From contig NZ_LT732529.1 in assembly GCF_900156865.1 (NCBI RefSeq), positions 3,322,057 to 3,386,056 on the forward strand: a stretch of 64,000 nucleotides of DNA, in the 5' to 3' direction. The notes beneath the pieces were generated by a model. That model did no database searches. It was not told the DNA's origin and was given only the letters and a program-made list of their open reading frames with translations. The stretch comes from Litchfieldia sinesaloumensis (GTDB taxonomy: Bacteria > Bacillota > Bacilli > Bacillales > Bacillaceae_L). Shown here in pieces: positions 13,923-23,539 of this stretch. The position numbers and the translations under genes are program-made. Position 1 is the first letter of the stretch. Every line of letters starts with the position of its first letter.

Positions 13923-14144
13923 TTAATCTCCTGAAAAAAAGTAGTTGACCAGGCGAAATGTCGCATAGACTCCAGTAGCTAGTCCCAATAGAAGGCCGAT
14001 AATTAACAAAGTTGGTTCAGTGCCCAGCATTTGATCAAGCCATCTACCAGAGAATATACCTACTAAAATCGATCCTACCAAATTGGATAGAATACCAGTC
14101 ATGAGCGCATAGGCTCGTATAGGATATTTTTCATTCTTACGCAT
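13923..14144 (-). CDS. atpZ: AtpZ/AtpI-family small membrane protein, first gene of the atp operon
   Basis: The 73-residue protein has two hydrophobic helices (about residues 10-32 and 42-66) with the glycine-rich pattern of the AtpZ family (VGSILVGIFSGRWLDQMLG). The ATG at 14144, with GAGGA 6 nt upstream, is preferred over an ATG two codons earlier that touches the ribosome binding site. AtpZ is thought to act with AtpI in c-ring assembly or magnesium handling. Small AtpZ genes at this position are common in Bacillaceae. Confidence 0.88.
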   Translation of the reverse strand: MRKNEKYPIRAYALMTGILSNLVGSILVGIFSGRWLDQMLGTEPTLLIIGLLLGLATGVYATFRLVNYFFSGD

Positions 14145-14241
14145 CAGCATTCCTCACTTCTGCGTTAAATGCAGGTGTCAGAAAATACTTAATTTTTCAA
14201 GTGTTTCCTGCGTGTAAACCCTCTCATTTATACCCTTTGTA

Positions 14242-14270
14242 AGCATACAATAGGCACCCATTAATGTCAA
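14242..14270 (-). promoter_or_regulatory. Sigma-A promoter of the ATP synthase operon
   Basis: On the minus strand a perfect TTGACA (14265-14270), 17 nt, then TATGCT (14242-14247), about 100 bp before the first atp start. Between here and the terminator at 14459-14488 (a 348-bp gene-free stretch in all) I see nothing else. Confidence 0.8.
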
Positions 14271-14458
14271 TTGTTTGACAGGAAAAAGTTCACCTTCTCA
14301 CAAGGGTTCGTCACTCTCTAACTTCTGCTTACAAAAGGCGATTCTACCGTAATTTTATTAGTCCTATAATGGTAGTGCAAATCCAAAAATTCAAACATCG
14401 TTCACAAAACTTTCATATTTAAATAGCCTGAATTGCTCAAAATCTGACTTCAACTAAA

Positions 14459-14488
14459 AATCAGCAGAAGCATTTACTCCTGCTGATT
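14459..14488 (-). terminator. Intrinsic terminator after the subtilase gene
   Basis: AATCAGCAG pairs with CTGCTGATT and is followed on the minus strand by TTTTTAG; 5 bp beyond the stop codon. Confidence 0.9.
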
Positions 14489-14492
14489 ATCT

Positions 14493-16727
14493 TTAGTGGC
14501 CGCCTATCATGGTATCTTCAAATGAAATTTCAGTTTCAAGGATTTCTTCCTTACCTGCCTTTTTTACAAAAATTACAGCTTTGTATATCCCATTTAAGTT
14601 TCTTTCTTTTCGATTCACTTTTTTCTCTATTAATCCTCTAGCAACATTTCGGTCCCAGTCCAGGAAAGCAACAAATCGGAGTGTGTCCGGATCATATAAT
14701 ACAATTCCATACTCTTCCGCTCCACCTGGTAAGTATAACTCGTACCTGAATACATCCTCTTGATCGCCTTTACCAAATTGAAAGCCCATGATGCGCGGAT
14801 AGTCAGGCTCTTCTATCACATATAAATACGGGATGTGGTACTCCTTATCTCCTTCTTTTAAAAACAGGTTCCCATGATGGAGTCCAGCACCAATCGTGCT
14901 CGGGGTTATATCCATTCCAATCGTTATCACCTTTTTTTCTTTCGCCTTAACGGTAAAGGGCATCGGCAATTCCCATTGTATGCCCTTCGTTTTTTTTGGT
15001 ATCTCAAAGGCGTATTCCTTTTCTTGGTCCGACTGATTATCCACCGTTACCTTTATCCGTTTTTTTGTACGTTTATCATGCTGGTGAAGCAATCCTGCGG
15101 AAAAAGAACCAGGGTAAATTAAGGTTTCTGAGTGTATCGCCTCGTGCAATTGAATGCGACCTGCTCCTTGTTCATACGGCTTATATAAGGTGCCATCCTC
15201 TTTTTCTAATAGACGTGCCGTGTTCATCAGAGCTGCTTTTATTTGGTCTGGATTCCAATCAGGATGGGCTTGCTTCAATAAAGCACTGGCTCCCGCCACA
15301 TGAGGTGCCGCCATACTCGTCCCTTGCATTTCCTGGTATCCGTTTGGAATCGTACTGTCAATTGCAACACCTGGTGCAACAACGTCTGGCTTAATTGCCC
15401 ATGTATGGGTAACAGGACCCCGCGAACTAAACTCGGCAATGGTATCCTTTACAGGTTGATACGTTGTCTTTACCACATTGTTTTGCTTTTTTGTTTGTTT
15501 TTTGAGCCATTCCCCATCTGACTGTGAAACAGATGCAACTGGTATGGGTAGTTCTTTTTCCAACGAACCTGAGAAGTTTCCAACTGTATTGTTGTAGATG
15601 AGGACCGCAATCGCCCCCTCTTCGTAAGCCCGGATTGCTTTTTGTGTAAACGTAATTTGGCCTCTTTCCATAAGCACAATTTTATTTTTAACCTTAGGGA
15701 AGTCCGGTTCCGTGCCAATCCCAGCTTTTACAATCTCGTACTTCTTTTGAAGTTTCCAGGGTACAGAACCTTGTAGTGGTTGCAGTTCGATCTTTTTATC
15801 CGAAAAGCCTACTGTTAAATAAGGCAATGTCATTGGAGGTGTAGACGCACCTACGGAGATTGCTTTTGAAGACGTTCCTGGTGAACCAACCGTCCAGACC
15901 ATCGGGCCTGAGTTCCCACTGGATGTTACGGCAACAATCCCTTTTTCCGCCGCCTTATCTAAGGCTAGACTTGTTGGCCAGTCTGGTCCGTTGATGGTAT
16001 TACCGAGTGATAAATTGATCACATCAACTTTATCCTCAATCGCCTTGTCTATGGCTGCTATGACTTGTTCCGACGTTCCCATTCCGCCAGGTCCAAGCGC
16101 GCGGTAGCCTACTATATCTGCTTCAGGTGCAACCCCTTTGATTTTTCCATTTGCTGCAATGATTCCAGCAACATGAGTGCCATGTGAGGTATTACGTCCT
16201 TGAATTCCCCTTGTTTCCATGGGGTCATCATCACCATCGACAAGGTCATAACCCCCTATATAATTTCTTCGTAAATCAGGATGTGTATAGTCCACTCCGG
16301 TATCAATGACCCCAACTTTTATACCCTTACCAGTTAGGCGATGATCTTTTTTATCAAAATGACTGCGAATTTCTTTACCACCAATAAATGGGACACTCTC
16401 TTCGACCGACACCTGATAGGTAGCAACAGGAGAGCTATGTTCAATTCCCGATTCCTTTTTTAACTGTTGGATATCTCGCTTCGTTCCCGTCAATGAAAAG
16501 CCTGGAAACACATGCTTATAGATGTGATTTATTTTAATAGAGGAAAAGTCTCGAGTTTTTTCTAGTAATGGTTCAAATTTGTTCTTGTTTGTGATGATAA
16601 TCTCATGGACCACTTCATTCAAGTTCTCTTCAGGCAGCGGTGGCCTGTCTGGAAAACGGTGCGCATGAGCAGGAATGGTTGATAACAGGAGGGTAATACT
16701 CATACAAATTGCCACTAAAATTCTCAC
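14493..16727 (-). CDS. Secreted S8 subtilisin-like serine protease, Vpr type with PA domain
   Basis: The 744-residue preproprotein is predicted to be exported: a hydrophobic signal segment (residues 2-20) ending in AHA, an I9-type propeptide (about 38-105), and the S8 catalytic domain with D142 (GVIDTGVDYTHPDL), H182 (SHGTHVAG), N272 (SSGNSG) and S471 (GTSMAAPHVAG). A PA domain (about 330-415) is inserted between N272 and S471, as in Vpr. GTG start at 16727. The only ribosome binding site, AGAGGTGG, lies inside the upp terminator stem and the T-run touches the start codon, so expression may depend on readthrough or on opening that stem. An internal ATG at 16703 has no ribosome binding site. 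Confidence 0.93.
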   Translation of the reverse strand: MRILVAICMSITLLLSTIPAHAHRFPDRPPLPEENLNEVVHEIIITNKNKFEPLLEKTRDFSSIKINHIYKHVFPGFSLTGTKRDIQQLKKESGIEHSSPVATYQVSVEESVPFIGGKEIRSHFDKKDHRLTGKGIKVGVIDTGVDYTHPDLRRNYIGGYDLVDGDDDPMETRGIQGRNTSHGTHVAGIIAANGKIKGVAPEADIVGYRALGPGGMGTSEQVIAAIDKAIEDKVDVINLSLGNTINGPDWPTSLALDKAAEKGIVAVTSSGNSGPMVWTVGSPGTSSKAISVGASTPPMTLPYLTVGFSDKKIELQPLQGSVPWKLQKKYEIVKAGIGTEPDFPKVKNKIVLMERGQITFTQKAIRAYEEGAIAVLIYNNTVGNFSGSLEKELPIPVASVSQSDGEWLKKQTKKQNNVVKTTYQPVKDTIAEFSSRGPVTHTWAIKPDVVAPGVAIDSTIPNGYQEMQGTSMAAPHVAGASALLKQAHPDWNPDQIKAALMNTARLLEKEDGTLYKPYEQGAGRIQLHEAIHSETLIYPGSFSAGLLHQHDKRTKKRIKVTVDNQSDQEKEYAFEIPKKTKGIQWELPMPFTVKAKEKKVITIGMDITPSTIGAGLHHGNLFLKEGDKEYHIPYLYVIEEPDYPRIMGFQFGKGDQEDVFRYELYLPGGAEEYGIVLYDPDTLRFVAFLDWDRNVARGLIEKKVNRKERNLNGIYKAVIFVKKAGKEEILETEISFEDTMIGGH

Positions 16728-16770
16728 AAAAAAACCACCTCTTTGAGATAGCTTTTCTCAAAAGGTGGTT
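16728..16770 (-). terminator. Terminator hairpin overlapping the subtilase ribosome binding site
   Basis: Arms 16733-16747 and 16757-16770 form a 14-bp stem with one bulge, followed on the minus strand by seven T residues and then directly by the GTG start at 16727. It is placed to end upp transcription, yet its 3' arm contains the Shine-Dalgarno sequence of the next gene. Confidence 0.85.
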
Positions 16771-16793
16771 AAATATGTGAGGTGTCTAGTTAC

Positions 16794-16890
16794 AGCGCCT
16801 AGAAACTCGAGAAACTTCTACTCCTCCTTCAGAGGCAAAAGACGCCTCTTTGTCGGAGTATCCAGTTTTCTCATTTCTGAGCAAGGCGCT
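16794..16890. repeat. Long imperfect hairpin element between upp and the subtilase gene
   Basis: The ends AGCGCCT (16794) and AGGCGCT (16884-16890) pair. Inside, AGAAA/TTTCT, TACTCC/GGAGTA and a central GAGGC-AAAAGAC-GCCTC continue the stem, giving a near full-length 97-bp foldback. No coding potential. It resembles a Bacillaceae intergenic repeat, but no second copy lies in this window. Confidence 0.7.
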
Positions 16891-16903
16891 TTCACTTTTC
16901 TAT

Positions 16904-17536
<633 letters not shown>

Positions 17537-17753
17537 TCATCTCTCCTTTATTAAGTATGCTTCTTTTAGAATTTCCATCAGCTGTAAAAATAACACCACG
17601 AACTGTCTTTTTCACACTTCAATAAATTTTACAGAAAAAATAAGGCATGTTCAAGACGTAATTCAAAAATACACAGAATGGATAAAGTTCAGCTTTAAAA
17701 ATAGGAAGAAACCAAACATCTTTAAAAATAACATTAAATTTTCAGATATTTCA

Positions 17754-17790
17754 TTTACATTTTTATACAAAAGTGATATCATAATGATAT
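17754..17790 (+). promoter_or_regulatory. Promoter and overlapping operator of the SPFH operon
   Basis: TTTACA (17754-17759), 17 nt, TATCAT (17777-17782). The -10 lies inside a 15-bp palindrome ATATCAT-A-ATGATAT (17776-17790), a likely repressor site. The regulator is unknown. The rest of the 17534-17819 gap shows nothing. Confidence 0.6.
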
Positions 17791-17819
17791 AGAAAGTATA
17801 TCGAAATGAGGTCGATTGC

Positions 17820-18662
17820 ATGAATGAAAAACAGGTATGGAAGATTAATGGCTTTTTAGGAATTCTTATAATTGCTGTTTTTATCGCACTAGGTGTCATG
17901 ATGCTGATTAACACTAAGATTGTATTCGGAATTCTATTTGTTGCTGCTGCGGTCATACTAGCCTCTGGAATCACAATTGTTCAACCTAATAATGCTGGTG
18001 TTGTCATCTTTTTCGGAAAATACCTTGGGACCATTCGCGACAGTGGGATGTTCTTGACGGTACCATTTTCTCTTCGCAGAACTGTGTCTTTACGTGTAAA
18101 CAACTTTAATAGTAAAAGACTAAAGGTGAATGACGTGGAAGGAAATCCAATTGAAATCGCTGCTGTTGTCGTATACAAGGTTGTCGATTCAGCGAAGGCC
18201 GTCTTTGATGTTGATCATTACGAAGAGTTTGTTGAAATTCAAAGTGAAACCGCGATTCGTCATGTTGCAACTCGCTATCCATACGATACATTTGAAAATG
18301 TAGAGCTTACATTACGCGGAAACTCGGAAGAAATTTCAAATGAGTTAGCTGCCGAGTTACAGGAACGATTGAAAGTAGCTGGCGTTCAAGTTATAGAAGC
18401 TCGCCTTACTCACCTTGCTTATTCAACTGAAATTGCTCAAGCTATGCTACAACGTCAACAAGCTACAGCCATTATTGCAGCTCGCCAAAAAATCGTCGAA
18501 GGTGCTGTTGGAATGGCACAAATGGCCATTAAACAGTTAGAACAGGATAGAACGATTGAACTTGATGACGAGCGTAAGGTTCAAATGGTAAACAACTTAC
18601 TTGTGGCGATTGTTTCTGAGAAATCCACCCAGCCTGTTATTAACGCAGGAACTCTCTACTAA
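17820..18662 (+). CDS. SPFH / band 7 (prohibitin-like) membrane protein
   Basis: The 280-residue protein has two N-terminal hydrophobic segments (about residues 12-31 and 34-52), then a band 7 domain (about 55-215) and a coiled region. SPFH proteins form scaffolds at the membrane, but no enzymatic role is known for this subgroup. ATG at 17820 with GAGGT upstream. It is one of the few plus-strand genes here, and a ribbon-helix-helix protein follows 12 nt later. A palindrome on its -10 suggests tight repression. Confidence 0.92.
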   Translation: MNEKQVWKINGFLGILIIAVFIALGVMMLINTKIVFGILFVAAAVILASGITIVQPNNAGVVIFFGKYLGTIRDSGMFLTVPFSLRRTVSLRVNNFNSKRLKVNDVEGNPIEIAAVVVYKVVDSAKAVFDVDHYEEFVEIQSETAIRHVATRYPYDTFENVELTLRGNSEEISNELAAELQERLKVAGVQVIEARLTHLAYSTEIAQAMLQRQQATAIIAARQKIVEGAVGMAQMAIKQLEQDRTIELDDERKVQMVNNLLVAIVSEKSTQPVINAGTLY

Positions 18663-18674
18663 TGAGTGTTAACT

Positions 18675-18836
18675 ATGTCTAAGAAAAAAAGCTTTCCATT
18701 GCGGCTAGACCCGGACCTCTACGAAATCCTACAAAAATGGGCCGCTGACGATTTCCGCAGTGTCAATAGCCATATCGAGTTTTTATTAAAAGAAGCAGCC
18801 AAAAAAGCTGGAAGAATCCCGAAAAATAAACAGTAA
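18675..18836 (+). CDS. Small ribbon-helix-helix (Arc-like) protein
   Basis: A 53-residue protein. The first part, SFPLRLDPDLYEILQKWAAD, reads as a strand followed by helix 1, and FRSVNSHIEFLLKEAAKK as helix 2 of an Arc/MetJ ribbon-helix-helix DNA-binding fold. The C-terminus is basic. It lies 12 nt after the SPFH gene and is probably cotranscribed. The ribosome binding site is weak, suggesting coupling. It may bind the palindrome at 17776-17790 and autoregulate, but that is inference. An antitoxin role is possible, but no toxin gene is adjacent. Confidence 0.85.
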   Translation: MSKKKSFPLRLDPDLYEILQKWAADDFRSVNSHIEFLLKEAAKKAGRIPKNKQ

Positions 18837-18925
18837 TTGTGGAATGCGCTTAGACTTTGGTCTGGGCGCTTCTTTTGTGGTTGCGAGGTTTGGGATTGCG
18901 TGGTGATGAGTCGGTTATATAGGTT

Positions 18926-19051
18926 ATGGGACAGTGATTACGATTTATGGGACATCGTTTCGATTTTATGGGACGCTAGCTTTAATATACGGGACAGTGC
19001 TCAGAATATATGGGACACTACGAGCTATATATGGGACAAACGACTACAGAA
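18926..19051. repeat. Tandem array of six degenerate 21-bp units (core ATGGGACA)
   Basis: ATGGGAC (one unit ACGGGAC) starts exactly every 21 bp, at 18926, 18947, 18968, 18989, 19010 and 19031, each followed by about 14 variable A/T-rich positions. A decayed seventh unit may precede at 18906. On the plus strand it reads as W-D heptads, but that frame runs antisense into glyA and is not accepted as a gene. Confidence 0.88.
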
Positions 19052-19085
19052 TGAGTCTCCGGTAGCGCTTTTTTGCTCCCTAATC

Positions 19086-19119
19086 AAAAAAGCAGGACGC
19101 CCAATACGGGAGTCCTGCT
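19086..19119 (-). terminator. Intrinsic terminator after glyA
   Basis: AGCAGGAC (19091-19098) pairs with GTCCTGCT (19112-19119), followed on the minus strand by TTTTTT. It ends 9 bp from the glyA stop. Confidence 0.9.
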
Positions 19120-19127
19120 CTAACCTC

Positions 19128-20369
19128 TTAGTATTCTGGATACAGTACAAATTTGCTAGTTAGTGATTCAACACGATTACTCGCTTCAGCTAACTTCGCT
19201 TCGTCTTCTGCATTCTTCAATGCAAATGCGATGATTGACGCAATTTCATCCATATCCTCTAAACCAAAGCCTCTGCTTGTAACAGCAGCTGTTCCAATAC
19301 GGATACCACTTGTTACGAATGGGCTTTCTGGGTCAAATGGTATCGTGTTTTTGTTAACTGTGATACCGATATCGTCGAGTACCTTTTCAGCGACTTTACC
19401 AGTTAAACCTAGTGAACGAACATCGAGAAGTAATAAGTGATTGTCTGTTCCGCCAGATACTAGATCTAAACCTTCTTTTTGTAGGGATTCCGCTAATCTA
19501 GCAGCATTGTCTACAATGTTTTGTGTATATTGCTTGAATTCGTCAGATAGTGCTTCTCCGAATGCGACTGCCTTAGCAGCAATTACATGCATTAATGGAC
19601 CACCTTGGATACCAGGGAAAATAGACTTGTCGATTTTCTTCGCGAATTCCTCTTTACAAAGAATCATTCCACCACGTGGACCGCGGAGTGTTTTATGAGT
19701 TGTAGTCGTAACGAAATCAGCATATGGAACTGGGTTTTCGTGAAGACCTGTTGCCACTAAACCTGCGATATGAGCCATATCAACCATTAAGTATGCGCCA
19801 ACTTCATCCGCAATTTCTCTGAACTTTTTAAAGTCAATTGCACGCGGATATGCACTTGCTCCAGCAACGATAAGCTTTGGTTTATGCTCAACAGCTTTTG
19901 CTCGTACATCATCATAATTGATTTTGTGTGTTTCTGGATCTACTCCGTACTCCACGAAATTATATTGAATTCCACTGAAGTTTACCGGGCTACCGTGTGT
20001 TAAATGACCACCATGTGAAAGGTTCATCCCAAGGACAGTGTCACCCTGTTCTAAGATTGTAAAGTATACAGCCATATTTGCTTGGGCACCAGAGTGCGGC
20101 TGCACATTAACGTGTTCAGCGCCGAAGATTTCCTTTGCACGGTCTCTTGCAATGTTTTCTGCAACATCCACGTGTTCACAACCACCATAGTAACGACGGC
20201 CAGGGTACCCCTCAGCATATTTGTTTGTTAATACAGATCCCTGTGCTTCCATAACTGCTTCACTTACAAAGTTTTCAGAGGCAATCAGTTCAATTTTAGT
20301 ACGTTGTCTTTTTAGTTCATCTTGAATTGATTGAAATACTTGTTGATCTTGCTCCGATAAATGTTTCAT
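19128..20369 (-). CDS. glyA: Serine hydroxymethyltransferase
   Basis: GlyA is a PLP enzyme that interconverts serine and glycine while loading one-carbon units on tetrahydrofolate. The 413-residue protein has the PLP-lysine motif [15 protein letters not shown] and the substrate region [21 protein letters not shown] at 20369 with AAAGGAGG upstream. It is a single-gene unit with its own promoter and a terminator. In B. subtilis glyA is under PurR; a possible degenerate PurBox pair lies upstream. Confidence 0.98.
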   Translation of the reverse strand: MKHLSEQDQQVFQSIQDELKRQRTKIELIASENFVSEAVMEAQGSVLTNKYAEGYPGRRYYGGCEHVDVAENIARDRAKEIFGAEHVNVQPHSGAQANMAVYFTILEQGDTVLGMNLSHGGHLTHGSPVNFSGIQYNFVEYGVDPETHKINYDDVRAKAVEHKPKLIVAGASAYPRAIDFKKFREIADEVGAYLMVDMAHIAGLVATGLHENPVPYADFVTTTTHKTLRGPRGGMILCKEEFAKKIDKSIFPGIQGGPLMHVIAAKAVAFGEALSDEFKQYTQNIVDNAARLAESLQKEGLDLVSGGTDNHLLLLDVRSLGLTGKVAEKVLDDIGITVNKNTIPFDPESPFVTSGIRIGTAAVTSRGFGLEDMDEIASIIAFALKNAEDEAKLAEASNRVESLTSKFVLYPEY

Positions 20370-20468
20370 TGGAATCCTCCTTTATTCTATTTATGAATTA
20401 TTCCGCTAATTTGAAAAATACCTTTCCATTGTAACACTTTTATTCGGTAGTAGGAAGAATAAGTTTAT

Positions 20469-20497
20469 ATTTTAAATGATACCAAAGTTGTTGTAAA
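20469..20497 (-). promoter_or_regulatory. Predicted sigma-A promoter of glyA
   Basis: On the minus strand TTTACA (20492-20497), 17 nt, TAAAAT (20469-20474), about 100 bp before the start codon. Confidence 0.55.
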
Positions 20498-20572
20498 ATA
20501 AGGATTAATCTTGATAAAACGGCGTCACAACTAGTTTTGTTAGGTAATCATGGGGTTTGAAAGAATTTAGTT

Positions 20573-20616
20573 AAACACGAACATTTTAGAGATTTTAAGT
20601 ATTAACGTTCATGTAT
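20573..20616. promoter_or_regulatory. Possible degenerate PurBox pair upstream of glyA
   Basis: AAACACGAACATT (20573-20585) matches the PurR consensus AWWWCCGAACWWT at 11 of 13 positions. An inverted, weaker match (9 of 13) lies at 20604-20616, 18 bp away. The geometry is close to known PurBox pairs. The distance to the promoter (about 75 bp) makes this tentative. Confidence 0.35.
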
Positions 20617-20647
20617 ATTGTAAAATAAAAAGGCTGTTTTTCTTAAA

Positions 20648-20786
20648 TACCGTTGATTTACGCTACAGGCGGAAGCTTTCCGCGGGCGTGGCTTGAGCCT
20701 CCTCGTCGCTGACGCTCCTGTGGGGTCTCAAGTCTCACGCTTTTCCCGCAGGAGTCACCGCCTTCCGCTTCAATCAACTAGGGTTG
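20648..20786 (+). repeat. Dispersed palindromic repeat, full-length copy (CCGTTGATTT family)
   Basis: It begins CCGTTGATTTACGCTACAGG and ends with the inverted AATCAAC, with GGAAGCTTTCCGCGGG near the left end and matching CTTCCGCTTC at the right, forming a long imperfect foldback. A shortened copy lies at 35779-35831. I recognise this type as a common Bacillaceae intergenic repeat. It has no open reading frame. Confidence 0.8.
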
Positions 20787-20823
20787 CACTTCTATAAACA
20801 ACAATTTTTTAGAAAAGAGCCAA

Positions 20824-20852
20824 TAAAAAAAGACAAGGTTCTCACCCTGTCT
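20824..20852 (-). terminator. Intrinsic terminator downstream of ywlG
   Basis: AGACAGGGT-GAGA-ACCTTGTCT on the minus strand (one mismatch), then TTTTTTT. It lies about 160 bp past the ywlG stop. Confidence 0.75.
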
Positions 20853-21012
20853 CCACTTCATTCCGTCGTTCAAATCCAATAGTCGAATTCGCCAAACTGG
20901 ATGTTTCTAAAACTTTTTTCGTCTTTTAATTTTAGAAGTTCCTTCACAGGTCCTTCCTGTTACAACTGCTCCGTATACTAAAAACTTATTTTCTATTTTG
21001 CGTGCAGCTCCT

Positions 21013-21585
21013 TTAACATATCTTATTTTCTTTTTTATTTGGGTAAACGGCTCGTTCGCCACCGATGAGTTTTGGTCGTACTTTCGCCATTGTTACGTGT
21101 GCACCGCCAAGTTCCTTTACCGAGCTACGGATAGGCACGGCAACATGCTTAAGATGCATTCCAATGAAGGTGTCACCAATGTCAATCCCGGCTTCTGCTT
21201 TAATAAACTCGACTACAACCGGATCATTGAAATGTTCGTAAGCATACGTCGCCATTGCACCACCAGCTGTACGAACGGGAACAACTGTAACTTGCTCGTA
21301 ATTTTTATGTATAGCTGTTTCCCGTTCCACAACGATGGCACGATTTAAATGTTCACAGCACTGGAATGCGAGTTCCAATCCGATATTCTTTCGAAGAATG
21401 TCCAATTCGGTAAAAATCATCTCCGCCACTTCTTCTGATCCCGCTGTTCCGATTCTTTCGCCAATTACTTCACTCGTACTGCAGCCCACAACGAGGAGCT
21501 CACCTTTTTTCAAAGAGGCCTGCTCCGCATACTCAGTTAAGATTGTTTGGAGTTGCCCTCTCCAAAGCTCTAGATCTGCAACCAT
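21013..21585 (-). CDS. ywlG: TIGR01440 / UPF0340 (DUF436) family protein, YwlG
   Basis: The 190-residue product matches the YwlG family from its central segment ([20 protein letters not shown]) and C-terminal [17 protein letters not shown]. The biochemical role is unknown; the family is soluble and widely conserved next to rpiB and glyA in Firmicutes. The ATG at 21585, with AAAGGAGG upstream, is preferred over an in-frame start 14 codons earlier that would lie next to the rpiB terminator stem. I can offer no function beyond the family name. Confidence 0.9.
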   Translation of the reverse strand: MVADLELWRGQLQTILTEYAEQASLKKGELLVVGCSTSEVIGERIGTAGSEEVAEMIFTELDILRKNIGLELAFQCCEHLNRAIVVERETAIHKNYEQVTVVPVRTAGGAMATYAYEHFNDPVVVEFIKAEAGIDIGDTFIGMHLKHVAVPIRSSVKELGGAHVTMAKVRPKLIGGERAVYPNKKENKIC

Positions 21586-21611
21586 TATTTTACCTCCTTT
21601 AAGACAAATAA

Positions 21612-21639
21612 ACGCCTGATTCAACAAGTCATCAGGCGT
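21612..21639 (-). terminator. Stem-loop terminator between rpiB and ywlG
   Basis: ACGCCTGAT pairs perfectly with ATCAGGCGT and is followed on the minus strand by TTTATTTG. The T-run is interrupted, so some readthrough into ywlG is likely. Confidence 0.7.
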
Positions 21640-21653
21640 GTGTATTTCGTATA

Positions 21654-22106
21654 TTACTCCCCAGATGGGTTGTTTTCATAAGTAGTAATTTTATTGACTC
21701 TGTTCTCGTGACGACCGCCTAAAAATTCCGTTGTAAGCCAAGCTTGTGCAATTTCACGCGCAAGTCCTGGTCCAATGACACGTTCGCCCATAGCAAGAAT
21801 ATTACTATTGTTATGCTCACGAGTCGCCTTTGCACTAAATACATCATGACAAAGGGCACAACGAATGCCTTGCACCTTGTTCGCAGCAATACTCATACCA
21901 ATTCCAGTGCCACAGATTAAAATGCCACGGTCATACTCACCGTTTGCTACCTTCTTCGCAACAGGTAAGGCGTAATCCGGATAATCGACAGATGTTGAAC
22001 ATTCACATCCAAAATCATCATATTCAATCTTAAGTTCGTCCAATAAATTTTTAATTTCTTCACGCAATACTAAACCACCATGGTCAGAAGCTATTGCAAC
22101 CTTCAT
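21654..22106 (-). CDS. rpiB: Ribose-5-phosphate isomerase B
   Basis: RpiB interconverts ribose 5-phosphate and ribulose 5-phosphate in the pentose phosphate pathway. The 150-residue protein begins [11 protein letters not shown], the family N-terminus, and contains [17 protein letters not shown] and [17 protein letters not shown]. The ATG at 22106 follows GGGGG. Longer in-frame starts (to 22202) lack family sequence and are rejected. In B. subtilis the same protein is called YwlF. Confidence 0.95.
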   Translation of the reverse strand: MKVAIASDHGGLVLREEIKNLLDELKIEYDDFGCECSTSVDYPDYALPVAKKVANGEYDRGILICGTGIGMSIAANKVQGIRCALCHDVFSAKATREHNNSNILAMGERVIGPGLAREIAQAWLTTEFLGGRHENRVNKITTYENNPSGE

Positions 22107-22230
22107 TATAAATCCCCCTATAATTCGATTGCCTTGGCCAATTATTTCGCCAGAGACATACACTTTACTCTTATTATACCTAAAAAAGAACTCCCGAACC
22201 AAAACGGGGGCTTTTTCAACGAAGAAAAAT

Positions 22231-23517
22231 TTAAAGGGTAAAACGTTGGATTGTCTTTTTTAACTCACTTGCTTGTGTAGCAAGCTCTTGTGCTAGCGCA
22301 TCCACATCGCAAATGACACTCTCTTGATGTTGAGTGGCAGCACTTACTTCCTGCGCACCAGCAGATGTTTCTTCAGCAATCGCCGCTACCTCCTGAGACT
22401 GTAGCGATGTAGACTGAATTCGTTCCATTTGCTGTTCCACCAATTCTACGATTTGCTTAACTGCATCCGCCACCTCATGAACAGACGTATTCATCCCAGC
22501 AATGGCTTGTGATGTTAAGGCACCCTTTTTCGCCTCTTCATTAGCTACTGCAACCTGTTCGGTAATTTGAGATACCACGCTTTGGACCTCTTGCTGAATA
22601 TTTTGGATTAACTCCGAAATACCTTGAACGGCCCTAGAGCTTTCATCTGCAAGCTTTCGTACTTCTTCTGCAACAACAGCAAAGCCTTTACCATGCTCGC
22701 CAGCTCGGGCTGCTTCAATAGAAGCATTTAATGCTAGTAAATTCGTTTGGCGAGCAATGTCACCTACAAGTGAAATAATATGTTCCACTTCTTTCGCATT
22801 CGTCTCAAGACGATTAACCGCTTCAAGCGAAACCTGATTATTATCAGCAAGCTTATTAATACCGACTATCAGTGATTCCACAATTTCTTTACCACTATTT
22901 AGTGAGTCCACCATTTCTACCGCTAAACCTTCTGAAGTTTTTGCATTTTGCTGGACATCTTCGGCAATTTTTATGACATCCTCTACAGACTCAGCTGTTT
23001 CTTGAATAGAAACCGCTGAGCTGTCAGCTCCACTCGATATTTCAGAAATGGTTCGACTAATACTTTGTGCTTGCTCTGAAGCAAGACTAGAGGCCTTTGT
23101 TATCTCAATCACCTTTTGATTGGTGGTTTCGAAATTGCCCTCGATGTTTTTTACCATTTCGCGAAGGTTTTGAAGCATTTTGTTAAACGCTACGCTTAAG
23201 CTGCGAATCTCGTCATCCGATTTAGAAACCGGAACATCCTCACGAATATCTCCATTTGCCGCATGAATGGCCACCTGCTCAAGCTTCTGGAGAGGCTTCG
23301 TAATAAACGATGCCGCAAAATAAGCAAGGATACCCGACCATATGATACCAAGAGCTAACGTACCAATCATAAACACTTCCTGGTTTATCATGTTATCTAC
23401 AAAAGGATAGACAAAATAAATAAATATAGCAGATGTTGAATATGTAACCATCGCTAAAATGGTTGTAAATAAAACCAATTTTAACTTGAGACCAAATTTA
23501 TAACGCCTTTTTCCCAA
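22231..23517 (-). CDS. Methyl-accepting chemotaxis-type transducer with a minimal extracellular loop
   Basis: The 428-residue protein has two transmembrane helices (about residues 13-35 and 48-70) separated by only about a dozen residues, a HAMP domain (about 70-122), and a long coiled-coil MCP signalling domain whose tip carries the conserved [14 protein letters not shown] segment. It has no room for a ligand-binding sensor domain, so it probably senses membrane or cytoplasmic signals, or acts with a partner. TTG start at 23517 with GGGGGAGA upstream. It lies 22 nt after ywlE, likely cotranscribed. An MCP is not found at this place in B. subtilis, so this is a lineage-specific insertion or loss. 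Confidence 0.92.
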   Translation of the reverse strand: MGKRRYKFGLKLKLVLFTTILAMVTYSTSAIFIYFVYPFVDNMINQEVFMIGTLALGIIWSGILAYFAASFITKPLQKLEQVAIHAANGDIREDVPVSKSDDEIRSLSVAFNKMLQNLREMVKNIEGNFETTNQKVIEITKASSLASEQAQSISRTISEISSGADSSAVSIQETAESVEDVIKIAEDVQQNAKTSEGLAVEMVDSLNSGKEIVESLIVGINKLADNNQVSLEAVNRLETNAKEVEHIISLVGDIARQTNLLALNASIEAARAGEHGKGFAVVAEEVRKLADESSRAVQGISELIQNIQQEVQSVVSQITEQVAVANEEAKKGALTSQAIAGMNTSVHEVADAVKQIVELVEQQMERIQSTSLQSQEVAAIAEETSAGAQEVSAATQHQESVICDVDALAQELATQASELKKTIQRFTL

Positions 23518-23539
23518 CCGATTCTCCCCCTGAGTTTAC

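Noticed and set aside
18837-19163. A 108-codon plus-strand frame with W-D heptads (LWDSDYDLWDIVS...)
   Set aside because: The heptads are simply the 21-bp DNA repeat read in frame. The frame starts with TTG directly after the previous stop without a ribosome binding site, runs through the glyA terminator and overlaps the glyA 3' end.
20870-21010. Basic open frame of about 40 codons just after ywlG (minus strand, ending KIKRRKKF)
   Set aside because: It has no ATG, GTG or TTG start within reach and is in a different frame from ywlG. It could be a remnant, but nothing supports expression.
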